DNA of 64,000 nt from the NCBI GenBank assembly GCA_947034885.2, contig OX344758.2:14783067-14847066 (forward strand). Reading direction: 5' to 3'. The translations under genes and the position numbers were made by a program. Source of the stretch: Thuidium tamariscinum (Eukaryota; Streptophyta; Bryopsida; Hypnales; Thuidiaceae). Below the pieces are notes generated by a model. The model saw nothing but the letters and a program-made list of their open reading frames with translations, was not told the DNA's origin and did not search any database. Within the stretch, counting starts at the first letter, position 1. Each line of letters starts with the position of its first letter. Positions 47,378 through 58,925 of this stretch are shown piece after piece.

Positions 47378-47919
47378 ATTAGTATTGTTAAAGAAGTGTA
47401 AAGGAGTTTGAATAGCATAGGATAGGGCTAATTTTTGCAAAGGGAGCCAGGAAGTGCTCTACCTATCAGAAATTACAGTGCAAGGTGCTGGTTGCAGAGG
47501 GGCAGGATTCTACGAATCCACGCAGAACTTGCCATTGCAGTGCATTCATTCAGTAAGGGAGGAGGCTCGAAAACCGCTCAGGCTCCAAAACCGCTCACCT
47601 TCTGAAATGTATATTTCTGGTACATGATGCTTTTTGATCTTTATAGTAATGTACAAATAGTGAACATTTGAGGGGGTGGGCGGTTTCGGAGCCCTATGCC
47701 ATATCGACTTCAGAAATTCATAACTAACTCTACAGAGCTCCAAAAAATATGAAACGACTTGGGTTAGATGCCTATTCAAGCTGTCTTTCAAGAAAAATTC
47801 ACTGGAAAATACTTCAGGATGTTTGACCTGCCCAAAATTCTGTTCCAGCCCTTAGATGGTCGATTTATGGACCTCCTCCCTTAGGGATTGACTTGACAAT
47901 TTTGTACTTAACAGTCCAC

Positions 47920-49735
47920 TTCCTAATGAAAACCCTATTCACACAGCGAGAAGCTGGAGCACCGTATTTCTTCTCTTCGAAAGCCACGGAGTCTCGCGCA
48001 GCGTCACTGTCCTTATTCCAGTCCCTCTACAAGCTTAGATCGCCGCCTCGACGTCGCAGTCTGTACTGCCATTGCCAGGAGTGAGGATCACTCTGCGAAT
48101 TGACTAACCAGGAGGATCTCGATCGATAGTACGTCTCTATGCCCTCTCCATTCTCGCTTTGTGTCCTTGCCCTGCCTCGCGCGATTCCTTTGAGCCTCTT
48201 GTCACCCATTTCGATGAGGTTTTGCGTTCGTAATCATTTGTCATTTCGATTTCGGAATGTCCCCTTTCGTTTCTCTGTTCTGAGCTCACGCATCTTCGAA
48301 TTATATATTTTTCTCGAGACTTTCTGGCTTCCTTAGGGCTTCGAGGAGTTTTGAAGGTTTTCAGCTGATTCAGTCCATTGTAGCCTTCTTAAGCTTTCGT
48401 TTCTTTGTTCTGAGTTGAGGTGTCTTCGGATTACGTCTTAGTGGGAGCTTTTTGAACCTTCTTGGGGCTTCGAGGAGTTTTGGGATTTTCAGCTACTTCA
48501 GTCCATTGGACTTCTGTGGATTTGAATTCGTGGTTTGTCTTCTCGTTTCTTGTTTTCCCGTGAGATACTCCGTACTTATTAGGCCACTGTCTGGCATATC
48601 TCTCCCTTTCACTCACTCTTTGTTCTTACTAATCGTTAGGTGAAATGTGCACTCGAATCGTGAATGTTAACCTGTAATTGAGTGAAGTTGTGGATGCCGC
48701 CGTGGACGCCGCCGTGGACGCCTGTGTCCTCGGGTGGCATCCACACCTCACTCAATTCCAGTTGAAAATTCACGATTCGAGTTATCCTCGATTTATGCCT
48801 TTTTGCGAGGCTTTCTGGCTTTCTTAGGGCTTCGAGGAGTGTAAGGGATTTCCGCTGATTCAGTACATTCTATTTCTCTGGATTAGAATTCATTGGCTTC
48901 CCCTTTCGAGGCTTGCTGTGAGATAAGTTGACTATTATGTGGTATCTCTCTCCCTTTCACTCTTCTTCTTTACGAATCTTTAGGGAAAATGCGCACTCGA
49001 ATCGTGCATTTTAATCTGCAATTTAGTAAGGCCTGGAAGCCACCTGGGTAACCCTGTGCTCTTTAAGAAGAATGCTTTTGCCCATTTAGTCGTTAGTGTG
49101 CCGATTCTAAACTAGGTTTAATTTTTTAGTTTGTTGTGCATTTTCTTCTCCTCTTGCAGCAGTGGTGGAGCGATCCCGAAATTTGTGAAGCTTTAAATTG
49201 GTGTGTTCTAGCAGAATTGCGAGTCGCGTATTGGAGGTTCTGGTTAGGGCTTAGGTGAGTGCAATTAGCTTATGGTGTTTAGGGTTAAGTTTGAACTTAT
49301 GTTTGTTCGGAATGTGACACCGGTACTGTCTTACATACAGTCGCGAATGCAAAACATTAGGGGATTCATTTTTTGCCCACATGTTACTCGGTGCTTTAAG
49401 TAGAACATAGTGGAAGGGAATGTGTGACGAAAAACGATCCCTTTCCCCTTCGAACGGAGACGCTGGCATCGACTTCGTTTGGAACTTTTAATCTCTAGGT
49501 CAATACGAAGGACACCTGCTGATCGGATTGCATGTGATTTATGTCTTTGGTAGGATCTGGAATCATGCATTTTTAGTGCGGTTTGTGCTTCATAGGTTGT
49601 GGCCATGAAATGACATTTCACAGGTTTTTTTGCACTTGGTATGGTTCAGATATATTGGCAAGTAAGAGATGGTGAGAGTCATTTTGTTTGTATCTTCCTT
49701 CTGACCAATGACGGTCCTTGTCGTTGTGTTTGCAG
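47920..49735 (-). repeat. Inverted duplication, arm 2 (1.82 kb)
   Basis: It is the reverse complement of 40553-41983, plus about 390 bp gained by internal duplication. The phrase CTTAGGGCTTCGAGGAGT or a close variant occurs three times here (about 48333, 48460 and 48825) but twice in arm 1. The segment around CACTCGAATCGTG also occurs twice (about 48650 and 48995) against once. A GCCGCCGTGGAC dimer near 48697-48720 is unique to this arm. On the plus strand a donor TTAG/GTGAGT at about 49256 and an acceptor GTTTGCAG ending at about 49736 would define a leader intron for the gene at 50352. Homology to arm 1 ends almost exactly at that acceptor. Confidence 0.92.
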
Positions 49736-50351
49736 GTGCTTTAGATGACATCCGTGCTGTTGTTGGCTTAAGTGTCAAGTAAGGTGGTTTTCGCACTGTT
49801 TAAGAACCGTTTTCCTGCACTGCTTATGAATTTATGAATTTACCAATGGATTTGAATTTTAGGTTTTCAGGGCATATTAGAACGAAGCATTTTACCAAAA
49901 ATGTTTTTGCGATGACGTCTATTCTGCTCCACGAGACTTAATGTCTGCATAAAATTTTGTTATGTGGAGCTCTTTGAAAACTATGTAGAGATAACGACAC
50001 CGGACATTTTCTTAGGTCTTGAGAAGCAGCGCACTCTTAGTCGATTGCAGTAGGAAAGTCTCGTCTATGACAAGAATTGCGTATGCCTCATATGTCACTC
50101 ATGTCCTCTAGCGTCCTCATCTTCGTCCTCACAGCAGCTTGCCTTTAGGTGCATTTGTCGAATATGTATTTATATAACAGTCACTTGCTTGTCTATCATT
50201 AGGTGTTTGAGTCTTCTGAAGACTTCAAGAATTGGTAGTATCTACGATAACCTGCTTCCCTTCAACTCGTTCTCGCCATTTGACCTCTGCTGCTGTACTG
50301 CCTCGCTTTGAAAACGAATCCCTCGATATCCCTATACCTTATCTTTCAACC

Positions 50352-51329
50352 ATGCAGCGAGACATCAATGCCCTCGATCTTACTGACCCAAAACCTGTGG
50401 AGGATCAATCATTGTCAATTACCTCTGGAAATTTAACTTCAGCGAATTTGCCTTCATTGAATCTATCTTTAGGTTTCTCGGACCCTCCACCCGTGCCTGA
50501 AAGCTTTCCAAGAGATCCAGTTCCGCAAAGTGGGAGAGGTAATGGTTGGCCTTATGCTCCGCAAGGTTGGCCGAACCTTGATGACAAATGGGGTTGGAGA
50601 GTGGGCAAGCGCGCTTCGCCTAATTCATTGTGGATCGATAGATATGTTTCAGTACCAACGAGCCTTTTGAAAGGTAGAAGGGCAGTTGAATTCGCCAGTC
50701 GAAAGAGTCTTGTAGAGTACTGTAAGCAAAACTTTCCTCAAATGACCGATCCTTACAATATCTTCAAAGCGTTTGACTGGAAGATTCCTGCACCGAAGGA
50801 TTTTAAGGCTCCAGAACCGAAGGAAATCAAAATCCCTGAGAAGCTGGGAATGACACCCAAACGGGATGAACCATTACCTGTGGATGAGGACGATAATTGG
50901 CTGAAGTCGAGGAAACAATGTTCTGGAGGAAATCCAGATTGCATTCTCTCGAAGGCAGGGGAGAGTAGGTCCACACCATTGGAGAGCTTGGTCTGTCACA
51001 TATGTTGCTCTGAGCCGGGGTTTTGCTGTGAATGTAAGTGTATACTTTGTTGCGATTTTTTCCGGCCAAATGCCGACGATTTCAGTGTCGTTCGGTGCCT
51101 GAACCGTCCAGTCTCTGGGCAGGGCATATGCGGACATGCAGCCCATCTAGAGTGTGCATTGAATTCTCAGTTAGCTGGGGTTACCAAGAACGGGTTGGAA
51201 ATGGAATATACTTGTCGACGTTGTGATATGAAGACAAATTTGACAGAGGCTGTTAGACAGTTCGTGGAGGTCTTGGGCAAGAATGCTGCGCAGTTTACTG
51301 TTGAAAGTAGTATCCAGCTTGCGCCGTAA
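50352..51329 (+). CDS. OBERON-like PHD-type zinc-finger protein
   Basis: An uninterrupted 325-residue frame. The frame is open upstream to 50232 without an ATG, so MQRDINALDLTD at 50352 is taken as the start. Residues 62-100 contain GWPYAPQGWPNLDDKWGWR, VGKR and W-DRY, a conserved aromatic block. A Pro/Lys-rich linker (about 137-170) follows. Residues 213-295 form a Cys/His-rich finger, VCHICCSEPGFCCECKCILC, then CGHAAHLECAL and YTCRRCD. Its spacing matches the OBERON-type PHD finger of plants; OBERON proteins act in nuclei in chromatin-linked control of meristem genes. Length is much shorter than true OBERON1/2 and the C-terminal coiled coil is missing, so it is a family relative rather than an orthologue. 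The upstream leader lies in arm 2 of the inverted duplication. Confidence 0.82.
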   Translation: MQRDINALDLTDPKPVEDQSLSITSGNLTSANLPSLNLSLGFSDPPPVPESFPRDPVPQSGRGNGWPYAPQGWPNLDDKWGWRVGKRASPNSLWIDRYVSVPTSLLKGRRAVEFASRKSLVEYCKQNFPQMTDPYNIFKAFDWKIPAPKDFKAPEPKEIKIPEKLGMTPKRDEPLPVDEDDNWLKSRKQCSGGNPDCILSKAGESRSTPLESLVCHICCSEPGFCCECKCILCCDFFRPNADDFSVVRCLNRPVSGQGICGHAAHLECALNSQLAGVTKNGLEMEYTCRRCDMKTNLTEAVRQFVEVLGKNAAQFTVESSIQLAP

Positions 51330-53900
51330 ATACGCAAGATGGACAGGATTAACTCGGAGTTCAGGATAGAGTCAGACGACTTGACTGCAGATGCATCGAA
51401 GAAGGTACAAGAGGGAGCAGTTATTAACGAGCTTTACAAATGATTGATCGAGCAATTCAATGGGCTTGAAGCAGGTGACTTTCTACAAATGCTGTGCAAT
51501 AGTTCCCTCACCTGAAGTTAGGTCTGAAGTTCTCTCGATTCATTGCTTTTGGGTATATCGCAAGCTAGCGGTGATTTAGGGCAAGGGGTTCATGATAGAC
51601 ATTGTCACAGGGTGATTGTATGAAACTTTTGTAGTATCGGTTGCCAAAACTGTGACTTTTTGCTGGAGAACTTTAAGATTGAAAATGGATATTTAAAAAT
51701 ATTTTAATTAGAAATATGGCCAGGGTTCATGTGCTTGGGAAGGTTGTAGCTTAGGAAGATCAAGAATGAGATATTTCTCTGAGTAGGACATTTCAAAAAA
51801 GTGTGGAATCCGGAGAAAATAAATATTTCAACGCATTAATTTGAAAAAAATGAGGATATTAATCCAAAAAATAAAATAGAAACTGGCCATTCAGATAAGT
51901 TAAGTGGAGTCTCTGACACTGGACAGGCCAAGAACTTGAACCAGACTCTGGCTTTACTAACAGAAATTGGTTAGTTATTCGTTTGGTGAGGCTGATGGAG
52001 AACCAACTCCTACTTGCTTGAAGTAACGGGTACGATTGGTTTTATAGATAAGTATTCACGACTGAGATCTGCTTATGAGGAGTTTTCGACGATGATGCAA
52101 GTTTAGGAATTTTTTTCTGTTAGTTGACAAAACCCTAGCTTGTCTTTTATCATCAGTTTCTGAGCTCTCGGCATTTTTGATCTGATCAGGAGTTCGGTTT
52201 TATGTGGAGCAATGCCCGGTGATGTGTGAGGAATAATCAATTGCATTTTATGGATAATCACCAACTTCCGCTGTAATCCGTAATATTACGCAGATTCGTC
52301 ATATGGTTGCTCTGCCTGCTTCATTATGAGCATTCCGTTGACTTAGGAGGAGGATGCAATGTACTGACGGTTTCAGGTAAAATTCACGCTTTTCGTTGGT
52401 GGTAAAGCGTACTTGTGATTGCTTGTGAGAGATGGACCAGGTAGGAACACTGTTTTTGAAGAGATAGGACTGGGACCATTGAATCTGCAGTACTCGACTC
52501 CTAATTACACTTATATCTCTTCAATACCTCAACTCTGTAATTGCTCAATCCCTGTACATCTCGGAAACCTCTCATTTTGTGTACAGATTTATTTGGTGAA
52601 AAAAGTATTATAGATGTCAGATGTCAGAGAGCATGTAAGCCCATTTGTGTCCCCCGAGGCAGTGCATTTAGGGAGGGTGAAGTCTATAACCTTTCTTGAC
52701 AAACCTTTTATCTTCTCCTTGACGACTTAATATAAAAGTTTGTGCCCTATTAGAGATTTAGAGCCCGTCCCTGTGTATGGAAATACCGAGTCAATGGATT
52801 CGCTGAATGATGGGTTGTGACACATCAATTTATGTAGCATACATGATTAGTTCTTGTCTTTGATTGATCACTCAACTTCGTTGTGGAGAAGACATCAGAA
52901 GTGCTGACTGTGGCCAAGAATTTTTTGAGTTCTATGATGAATTGCCTTCCCAGGGTTTTAACCCCAGAACCGTGGCATGGAGGCGATGATGCTTTGAAGT
53001 GGCGCCTTGGTCGTGGTCACATTTTGGTTCATACCGCCTTGGGATTGGCTCATTGAGCAGATTTTTGGCCCTGAGGACAAGAAATGAGCTCTATCAGTAT
53101 ATCTACCAGCAGAGAGACCATTAACCTCTTCAAGGACTCTGGAGATCGCATAACAAATTCGCAGGCACGTGCTGGCTAGGTCGCATCAACGGTGGATACT
53201 TTGAGGTTGCTTTTCTGGGAGTCTACATGCAGGAATTTCATCGTCAACTTTTACCGATAGACGATGCATGGGGAATGGAAAGAAGTGAGATTGCCGGTGA
53301 TTTTGCCAATTGAGTGTGGCAGGTAGTATTGACATTGCTCTACATATCGGTATCGGAGTTCGTTGATTCCCTCTCTAGCTTGCGCGGTCTGAGGAAGGTG
53401 TTGCAGAATCCATGAGATCGCTTGTAAGAAGGTTGTTTGCAGAGGAGTGCGTGATCTTCGGGTTGCTTAAGGATATTGATAGGAAAGCATCTCGGTTAGC
53501 AGTCAAGTGGGGTGTAGTTGTCAATGACGAGGGTTCGCTGAGGATTCCGTCGCAGTTGCTTCTACCTTATTTCCTGAGCTGTACTCCAGGAAATGGGCTC
53601 CACCTCTGATACCAATTTGGAGGAAGGTTTGTGATTGGAGCTTCCTTACAAGTTTAAGTTTCTTAGTTTCTTCTGAACGCTGTTTTCTTATGGCCTGTTT
53701 TGAATGGCTTAATTGGAATCACTTTTGGATGAGTGCAAATGTTTTAGGGTTTGAATACTCTCGGGCCTTGTTTCCAGGTGGGTTGAAGAGGGACGCCAAA
53801 GGTGTGTTAGTGTATCGCTGGGGAACCCTTGATTGTTCATGAAATCACCAATACTGGATTTCTTCAAGGTTACTCCCACTGTTCCAAATAAAACCTCCAA
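51330..53900. other. 3' flank of the zinc-finger gene, no further gene called
   Basis: This is GC-moderate, transcript-like sequence. The longest frames are 64-65 codons (52419-52613, 53412-53609) and show no family motif. It may be a long 3' UTR, a non-coding transcript or a decayed gene. Confidence 0.35.
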
Positions 53901-55600
53901 AAATCTTCCCCTTCACAAATTAACTGTATTTTTAGTCATAGTGCTAGCAATACATGCATTCAAGAACAATAAACCCATCCTTGAGATCTATGCAAAATGT
54001 CTAGTTTAGGTGCTTTTGTTTAGACATTCAAAATCCATGTGCAAAGTATGATTTTTAAGCATAATATGTAAATGTTGTCGATTCTATCATTTAAAATTAT
54101 TTAAAGGGTGGTGGCAACACTACGATTCTCAAAACATGTTCCCTAACCTAAATATCCACAATAAATAAACCTAGTTGACTTTTTAGTCAAATTTACATAG
54201 CAATGAAGTGGTCATTGGACACATTGTCAACACTAGTGTTTAAAGGAACAATTCATACAATGAGCTTTATATAGGTAAGGCCAAATTTGCAAATCTAAAG
54301 GTCTATTCCCACATTGTTTTACTTGCCCCTATGAGGTTGTTCAACACAAAAAAAACTCTTACCAAATGGTCAAAATCAAGAAATAGAGTTTTTTAGTAGA
54401 ATAGAGATTGTACCTGATTTGGAGCTTTTTAGTAGAAAGAAGGTATATGAAGCAATGCAAACTATAAATTCTCCTAGGATTTGTAAATATTTGTATGTGA
54501 ATCCTCCATGAGGTTCTACCAATTGCAATATCTTAATATATATGCATACCAATTAATCCCTTAATGCTCAACATACCATATTTTGGAGCCAACTAAATTC
54601 CAAAGTTAGATTAAAACAATTTAAAGTATTATTTTCAATACTTATTGTTTTACAAAAATACTCTTTAAATTCTATTTTAAGCATCTAAAATCACAGTTTT
54701 CTTCATAATTAGGTTTTCTATTGAAGATTTTATATAGGGTATTTTTTGCAAATTTTGATTTTGATATTGAGCCTCAAATACACTACATCTTGAAGGGAAG
54801 ATTACATTGATCATATCAAAAAATTGTAGAATAGATTTTGAATAGTTGAAAATGAATTATGGTTATGTTTATTAGACCTTTTGCTTGGTGTTTTTTTGAT
54901 AACCTCAATTTTAAATTTGACATGTAAAAAGTAGATTGAAAGATTTCTAATAACATTTAAAATTGTAATACCTTCTTGGTCAAATAATATGATCATTCAA
55001 TCCATAAGTGATAAAGTTGTGTTTTCATTTCCTATATTATCCACAACATATTTGATTTGAATTCATATAATTAAAAAATTGTAAAAAAAATTGATAGAAC
55101 TAAACAAAACTAAAGGATTTTATATAATTTTGAACAAAATCCGAGAAGCTTAAAGAAAACCTTTAACATTTAGGGATAAGTGAGTTTTTTTTATATATAC
55201 CAATTAAAATGTTCTAATATATACCAAATGGTATAGAAAGCTTTATTTTGTTAGTACTCTTCAATAGCAAAGAAATCACCTTCAATGTCAAAATCAAGTT
55301 TCCCAAAATAAAACTCAAAGTAATAAAATATAGATTTGTCATATTTTGAATAAACTACCCTAAAAAACAAAACAAACTAATAACTTATGACTTGAACTTA
55401 ATTCAAAGTTGTAGATACAAAAAAATTGGATGAAAACCCATCCATTCATCAACACAAAGAAGACCCTTTGACTCGACAACTGAATATCCAAAGGAAACTA
55501 TTAGTTCCTAACACCTTTACAAGGTTTGCATCCATCCATTGTTCAAAATTTGAACACCTGGTCCTCTCAGAATCAATATATTTTCCACATATTTTGGAAG
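53901..55600. other. AT-rich intergenic DNA, nothing recognised
   Basis: Composition drops sharply to AT-rich. There are no inverted-end elements, no family repeats I could pair with other parts of the window, and no exons. Confidence 0.45.
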
Positions 55601-57725
55601 AATAAAAAATACTCTGAAGTTATACCGTGCTGAATTTTTTTTCTCCAAAGCTGGAAATTTTTATGGAGAAAACCTGGGATAAATGAGGAAAATATCCTTC
55701 ATATTCTAGAATAACAGACTCCAAATAACAGTTGACGAATAGAAGAGCTCCCAAAATCCAAAATTCAAAACTCCAAAACAGGGGGCAGGTTTCAAAATTT
55801 AAAGTCATCCCAGTTCCCCATACGATGAGGGATAAAGATCTCACCCCACGTGGAAGTTTTCTAGAAAAAAACATCAGTAAGTTAAGCCTTATTCGTAGAG
55901 AAGGCCACCCATCCAAAACTGGACAGATGACCATTTCAAATTGAAGGCTAAAACTAAAGCAGTCAAATCTAAGTTTACGTAGGAGCCGCAGCGACTTACA
56001 AGACATGGGTTGTCCAGCTCTATGACCTCAAGCTTGGTCCAAAGCTGAAGCAGAACTAAGTTACTCAGCCTTCCAAGTTTGAGGCAAGCTTGCGGCCACC
56101 ACCCACGGTCGCTGAAAAAGTCCCTGTATCTGAGCCTGTACCAACAAGAATATGCATCAACATGTTCTTCAAATCCCATGACTTCACTTCACTTCCACCC
56201 AGAACAAAGAACGGTTTCAATCGAAAGCTACATACTACCTAAAACGGATGTACAGTACAAACGAGTGCAGGCCACGCAAGCCTCGGTATGTTCAGCTGAT
56301 GAGTCCCATGAGTATCTATTACACATGTTATGAATGGTATCTATCACACAGAAATGAACAAATAAGTTGCCTGACGTCGGGATTTGATCATCCCCTTGTC
56401 GAACTCGGCTTCGGTCATCCACTTGTTCCAGACCACAAATCAAACGCTTTGCTTCTTACAAAATGTCTTCACAGCCATCCTCCAATGCCTCCCTTGCTAT
56501 ATGACAGTGTAGTACCTGGAAGACACAATCATGCGCGTATTCTGTTTCAGGAAGCAAGAGAGGAAATTGTAATTATACTGTACAAAACAAATTGCAAGGA
56601 TATTAGACTGGAGATAAAATATGGAGTAAGGTGAAGGTGACGAGAGGGGCATGAATGTAAACTGACCTCTCGAAAATCTCCATTTGGGTTTTGAGGGTGG
56701 ATTACTGAGGCAGCACCAGAAAATAGGTGTACCCCCCCCCCTCAGATACCATTTTTCACAACCAATGCATCTACCATTGCAGGGTTAACTATGCCAGCAG
56801 TAATCAAAACCGGCTTGATAAATACAAAATCAGGTTCACCATGTCAGTCTCCATCTCTAACCCCTCCACAACATGACATAACACAGCAAACCATGCTTGT
56901 TGCATAAGAACTCGCACTTGGAAGTTTCTAATCTTCCAACGATAGTGACGAACTCTCCTCCAGTGATGAAATCTCCTCATATCCATATGTACCCTTGATT
57001 GCCACTTTTCGGAACTCATGAGCACTATCTAAACTGTGCAGAAAACTAATGAACTTCGCCCACCCACTATCAAATGAATGCACATCCCTAAATCGAAGTT
57101 ATGAAACAAACCACCCCCTATTGCACAAATCTGTTCTATCTATTTACACAACAGCAATAACTCACCCAAAAGTTGTGTGCTGTTCCTACAAAGGAGGCTT
57201 TTACAGGGATGGCACTCAAAAATCGTGGCATCGCTGCTCTCCTTCCCTCCTAAACCTAAAAAAAATTCACCAAAAGCATTGATGCTCTACTTTGAAAGTG
57301 TGAGTCTACAAAAGGATTCTTGTACCATCGTCTCCGACATCTTCTTCCAAGAATATTCTCCTCTAAATCGTCCGAGTGATCAAAAGTCGTTTCATCTGCT
57401 GTAGTTTTTGGAGCTTTACAAAGCTGGTTGTAGTTTCCAAATCTTTGCAAAAAACTACCAATTGCCTACGGTTTGGCAGTAGGATGCGGCCATGGTGAGC
57501 GGCCAAGTTGCACATCAAACAAGACCCAAGAAGAGCTCTGTCAGGTCGAACCCTAGCAGCAGAGAAGAAAGATCGTCCCAGAGAGGGACACTCATAATTG
57601 CAGAGCCCCAAAAAACTTCGCCAAAACCTAAGAAGGATCGAGTATACAGGATGAAGCAGTAAAATTACAAAAGAGCAAGGCGAGGAAAACCGCGGAGAAG
57701 CTCCCCAAAACAGAGCGCGCCATAG
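55601..57725 (-). other. Probable 3' UTR/downstream region of DCP2
   Basis: Composition is genic and continuous with the DCP2 stop codon. Overlapping frames of 70-128 codons on both strands lack motifs and codon-level consistency. A long 3' UTR with introns or a separate non-coding transcript are both possible. A C9-10 tract sits near 56730. Confidence 0.35.
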
Positions 57726-58925
57726 CTAGCCATCCAGCTGCTGAAGGATGCGCGCGAAATCGAACCGAAAATTGCGAAAGGCATGCCCAGGAGGTCCCTT
57801 AAGAGCAGGCTTGTTGGGTAACGGCACTTGGGGAGGAAGACCTTGCGGAGGCCCTTGAGGAGGATGCCCTTGAGGAAGAGCAGCAGGCGGAAGCGTAGTC
57901 TTGGAGATCGTTCTCGCGATATTTCGAGGTGAGTTTTTCGGAGACTGTTTCGGAGACTGCTTGGGCGTTCGTTTTGGTGAGTTTTTCGTGCTTTGAATCT
58001 TCTCAAACGACGGCACAGGCTCAGCAACCGCGGCTGGAACATTCGGCATCACCGCGTTCACGTAGTTTTGCGACAACGGCCCTGATCCCCCTGAAGATCC
58101 CAAGTTATGCTTCACCTTCCAAACTGTTACGCCTGGTAGCGGCACCGCGCGCTTCGCATACTGCGGCCGCTTCTTCCCGATCCAATTTTTGAGCGGATTC
58201 ACAAACGGGAACACCATGAAGTACTTCTGCCCCGTGGGCCCTCGATGGTGGACGATCGATTCCCCATTCGCAACAGGAAGCTCGTCCACTCTGTGCCACG
58301 AGATTTCGCTCACTTCTTTCTTCGTTTGGGGTGCGAAGAGGGTGTCGTCTTTCACGCCTGGGATGATGTACAAACGCATCCGTTGCTGCCCCATCACAAA
58401 CTCCAAATGATCCTCCAAGTGCAGCTTCGGCTGGATGTCGTACCCAGTCTCTTCCATAACTTCACGCGTTGCGCACAAGTGATCATCCTCGCCTTTGTTC
58501 TTCTTCCCGCGAGGGAAACTCCAGCTTGCGCCCGCCTTCCAGCCTTTCACCAACAAACAGCGCTCTAGGGTTTCGTCCAAGATGATCGCGCCCATGACGG
58601 GGACGCGCGTCTTATAGGTCGTGAAATCCTTGTAGATGTCGTCGATCTGCGTAAGGTAAGGGCGGAGGGCGGTACAGCTCTGGAACATGAGAGAGGTGAA
58701 CTCACGGAGAGTTAACGATTTGAGAGACATGTTCTGTTCCATGGCATTATCCTCATAGAACCAGTGCGCCTGCTCCACGGAGAAGAGGATGCGCTCAAAC
58801 GCTTGAAGCTCCTCTTCCGGGACATTGAGGACGAAACGGCTGCAGAGGTCATCCAGAAGCTCCTGGGAAGGAAGTTGAGTACGTTGCGCACTCGATGTGC
58901 GAGATATTGTCGTCGTCCCCGCCAT
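57726..58925 (-). CDS. DCP2: mRNA-decapping enzyme 2 (DCP2), Nudix hydrolase
   Basis: A single 399-residue frame starting at the first ATG, MAGTTTISRTSSAQ. DCP2 removes the m7GDP cap from mRNA in cytoplasmic P-bodies, with DCP1 as partner. The N-terminal domain (FVLNVPEEELQAFERILFSV at about 31-50, then AHWFYED) is the DCP1-binding part. The Nudix domain begins VPVMGAIILDE. Its Nudix box at about 140-162 has the expected G-x5-E-x7-REVMEETGY, with the catalytic REVMEE glutamates intact. A box-B-like segment (ISWHRVDELP) follows. The tail contains KQSPKQSPKNSP repeats and a Pro/Gln-rich tract, then ends NFRFDFARILQQLDG. The coding region has no intron, unusual because angiosperm DCP2 genes are multi-exon. 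It is head-to-head with the CNX1-like gene. Confidence 0.95.
   Translation of the reverse strand: MAGTTTISRTSSAQRTQLPSQELLDDLCSRFVLNVPEEELQAFERILFSVEQAHWFYEDNAMEQNMSLKSLTLREFTSLMFQSCTALRPYLTQIDDIYKDFTTYKTRVPVMGAIILDETLERCLLVKGWKAGASWSFPRGKKNKGEDDHLCATREVMEETGYDIQPKLHLEDHLEFVMGQQRMRLYIIPGVKDDTLFAPQTKKEVSEISWHRVDELPVANGESIVHHRGPTGQKYFMVFPFVNPLKNWIGKKRPQYAKRAVPLPGVTVWKVKHNLGSSGGSGPLSQNYVNAVMPNVPAAVAEPVPSFEKIQSTKNSPKRTPKQSPKQSPKNSPRNIARTISKTTLPPAALPQGHPPQGPPQGLPPQVPLPNKPALKGPPGHAFRNFRFDFARILQQLDG

Larger units (their letters stand above)
41984..47919. other. 5.9-kb spacer between the inverted arms, repeat-filled
   Basis: The spacer contains dispersed-repeat part B (42052-42440), part A (42590-42910), a MULE-like MITE (43188-43453), AT-rich family sequence (46050-47100) and a TA-flanked MITE (47104-47377). 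A (CATATC)n-like stretch sits near 45765-45800. No exon or gene was found. The bases at 47400-47919 are unique, GC-moderate and unexplained. Confidence 0.6.

Noticed and set aside
55620..56634. Overlapping frames of 84-128 codons downstream of DCP2
   Set aside because: No domains, both strands are equally open, and none has consistent splice sites. Probably 3' UTR or non-coding transcript.
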